Shown here: positions 5,162 to 5,560 of the stretch, one piece after another
How positions within the stretch are numbered: the first letter of the stretch is position 1
Layout of the letters: every line of letters begins with the position of its first letter
Assembly (NCBI GenBank): GCA_017469325.1
Contig: JAFUGO010000098.1
Coordinates: 1-5,560, forward strand
From: Mogibacterium sp.
GTDB lineage: Bacteria; Bacillota_A; Clostridia; Peptostreptococcales; Anaerovoracaceae
Reading direction: 5' to 3'
Length of the DNA stretch: 5,560 nt
Translations under genes and position numbers: made by a program
Notes under the pieces: generated by a model
Databases searched by the model: none
What the model was told of the DNA's origin: nothing
The model's input: only the letters and a program-made list of their open reading frames with translations

Positions 5162-5560
5162 ATGAGCAGGATACTGATCAAAAATATCGATTGCGTTGTA
5201 ACTTGTGACGATGCGGACCGCATGCTCAAAAATGCGTCCATAGTTATAGATAACGGCCTTATCAGACAGATCTCTGATTCAGAGATCGCGGAAGCAGGCT
5301 TTGACGAAGTTATTGACGGAAGCGGCATGTACTGCTATCCGGGCCTTATCAACACACACCATCATCTTTATCAGATCTTTTCGAGAAACATTCCGGATGT
5401 ACAGAACATGGAGCTCTTCCCGTGGCTCAAGTATCTGTATGAGATATGGAAGAACCTGGATACAGACGTCATAAGAATGTCATCGCTTACCTCCATGGGT
5501 GAGCTTATGAAGTACGGCTGCACAACCTGCTTCGATCATCACTATGTCTTCCCTCACGGA
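5162..5560 (+). CDS. Amidohydrolase, 8-oxoguanine deaminase / hydroxyatrazine aminohydrolase group, N-terminal part
   Basis: This metal-dependent hydrolase belongs to the amidohydrolase superfamily, in the group that deaminates purine and triazine rings. The 133 visible residues begin MSRILIKNIDCVVTCDD, the small N-terminal beta domain, followed by YPGLINTHHHLYQIFSRNIP at 59-78. There His66 and His68 supply the HxH metal ligands. QNMELFPWLKYLYEIW at 81-96 and GCTTCFDHHYVFP at 119-131 are the blocks that, from family memory, mark 8-oxoguanine deaminases and hydroxydechloroatrazine ethylaminohydrolase (AtzB-like) proteins rather than dihydroorotases or guanine deaminases. The C-terminal catalytic His and Asp are outside the window. 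It is transcribed divergently from larB. The molybdenum hydroxylase maturation genes nearby favour a purine or related N-heterocycle as substrate, but this is inference. Other options are a guanine deaminase or an S-adenosylhomocysteine deaminase relative. Confidence 0.85.
   Translation, partial: MSRILIKNIDCVVTCDDADRMLKNASIVIDNGLIRQISDSEIAEAGFDEVIDGSGMYCYPGLINTHHHLYQIFSRNIPDVQNMELFPWLKYLYEIWKNLDTDVIRMSSLTSMGELMKYGCTTCFDHHYVFPHG

Noticed and set aside
5080..5328. Leftward 82-codon frame overlapping the amidohydrolase start
   Set aside because: It is antisense to the well-supported amidohydrolase and crosses its promoter and ribosome binding site. It has no recognisable product.

Overview
The window is a 5.56 kb stretch of a bacterial chromosome, most likely from an anaerobic Clostridia-type Firmicute. 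The taxonomic guess rests on the strong GGAGG-type ribosome binding sites, the sigma-A-like promoters (TTGACA-17-TTTAAT and TTTAAA-17-TATAAT), the roughly balanced base composition, and the resemblance of the genes to clostridial molybdenum-hydroxylase maturation clusters. It is an inference; there is no marker gene here.

Layout from left to right. Positions 1-3244 hold a tightly spaced leftward (minus strand) operon. In transcription order it encodes an NTP-transferase-like domain fused to a ModE-type DNA-binding domain (2267-3244), a MoeA/MogA-fold molybdopterin-binding protein with a C-terminal four-cysteine cluster (1195-2223), an XdhC/CoxI family maturation factor with its domains in reversed order (173-1189), and the start of moaA (1-167, running off the left edge). 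A promoter for this operon sits at 3353-3381, with an inverted repeat over the predicted transcription start. Positions 3419-4993 hold a second leftward operon, larB then larC, for the nickel-pincer nucleotide (NPN) cofactor of lactate racemase-type enzymes. Its promoter lies at 5045-5073. From 5162 the direction changes: a rightward amidohydrolase of the 8-oxoguanine deaminase / hydroxyatrazine aminohydrolase group starts and runs off the right edge.

How the genes fit together. MoaA begins molybdopterin synthesis, the molybdopterin-binding protein and XdhC are expected to handle late cofactor steps and insertion into a xanthine dehydrogenase-like hydroxylase, and the amidohydrolase would deaminate a purine-like ring. 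Together they suggest a purine or N-heterocycle catabolic locus. LarB and LarC1 add an NPN (nickel) cofactor branch next to the molybdenum branch. The hydroxylase, LarA, LarE and a LarC2 domain are not in the window.

The points most worth a second look are the ModE fusion whose nucleotidyltransferase motifs are all degenerate (a possible cofactor sensor rather than an enzyme), the reversed XdhC, the LarC that stops exactly before the CTP-binding LarC2 domain, and the coupling of nickel and molybdenum cofactor genes. No RNA gene, CRISPR array, insertion sequence or gene-free stretch over 300 bases was found. The two main intergenic gaps (3245-3418 and 4994-5161) are covered by the regulatory entries.
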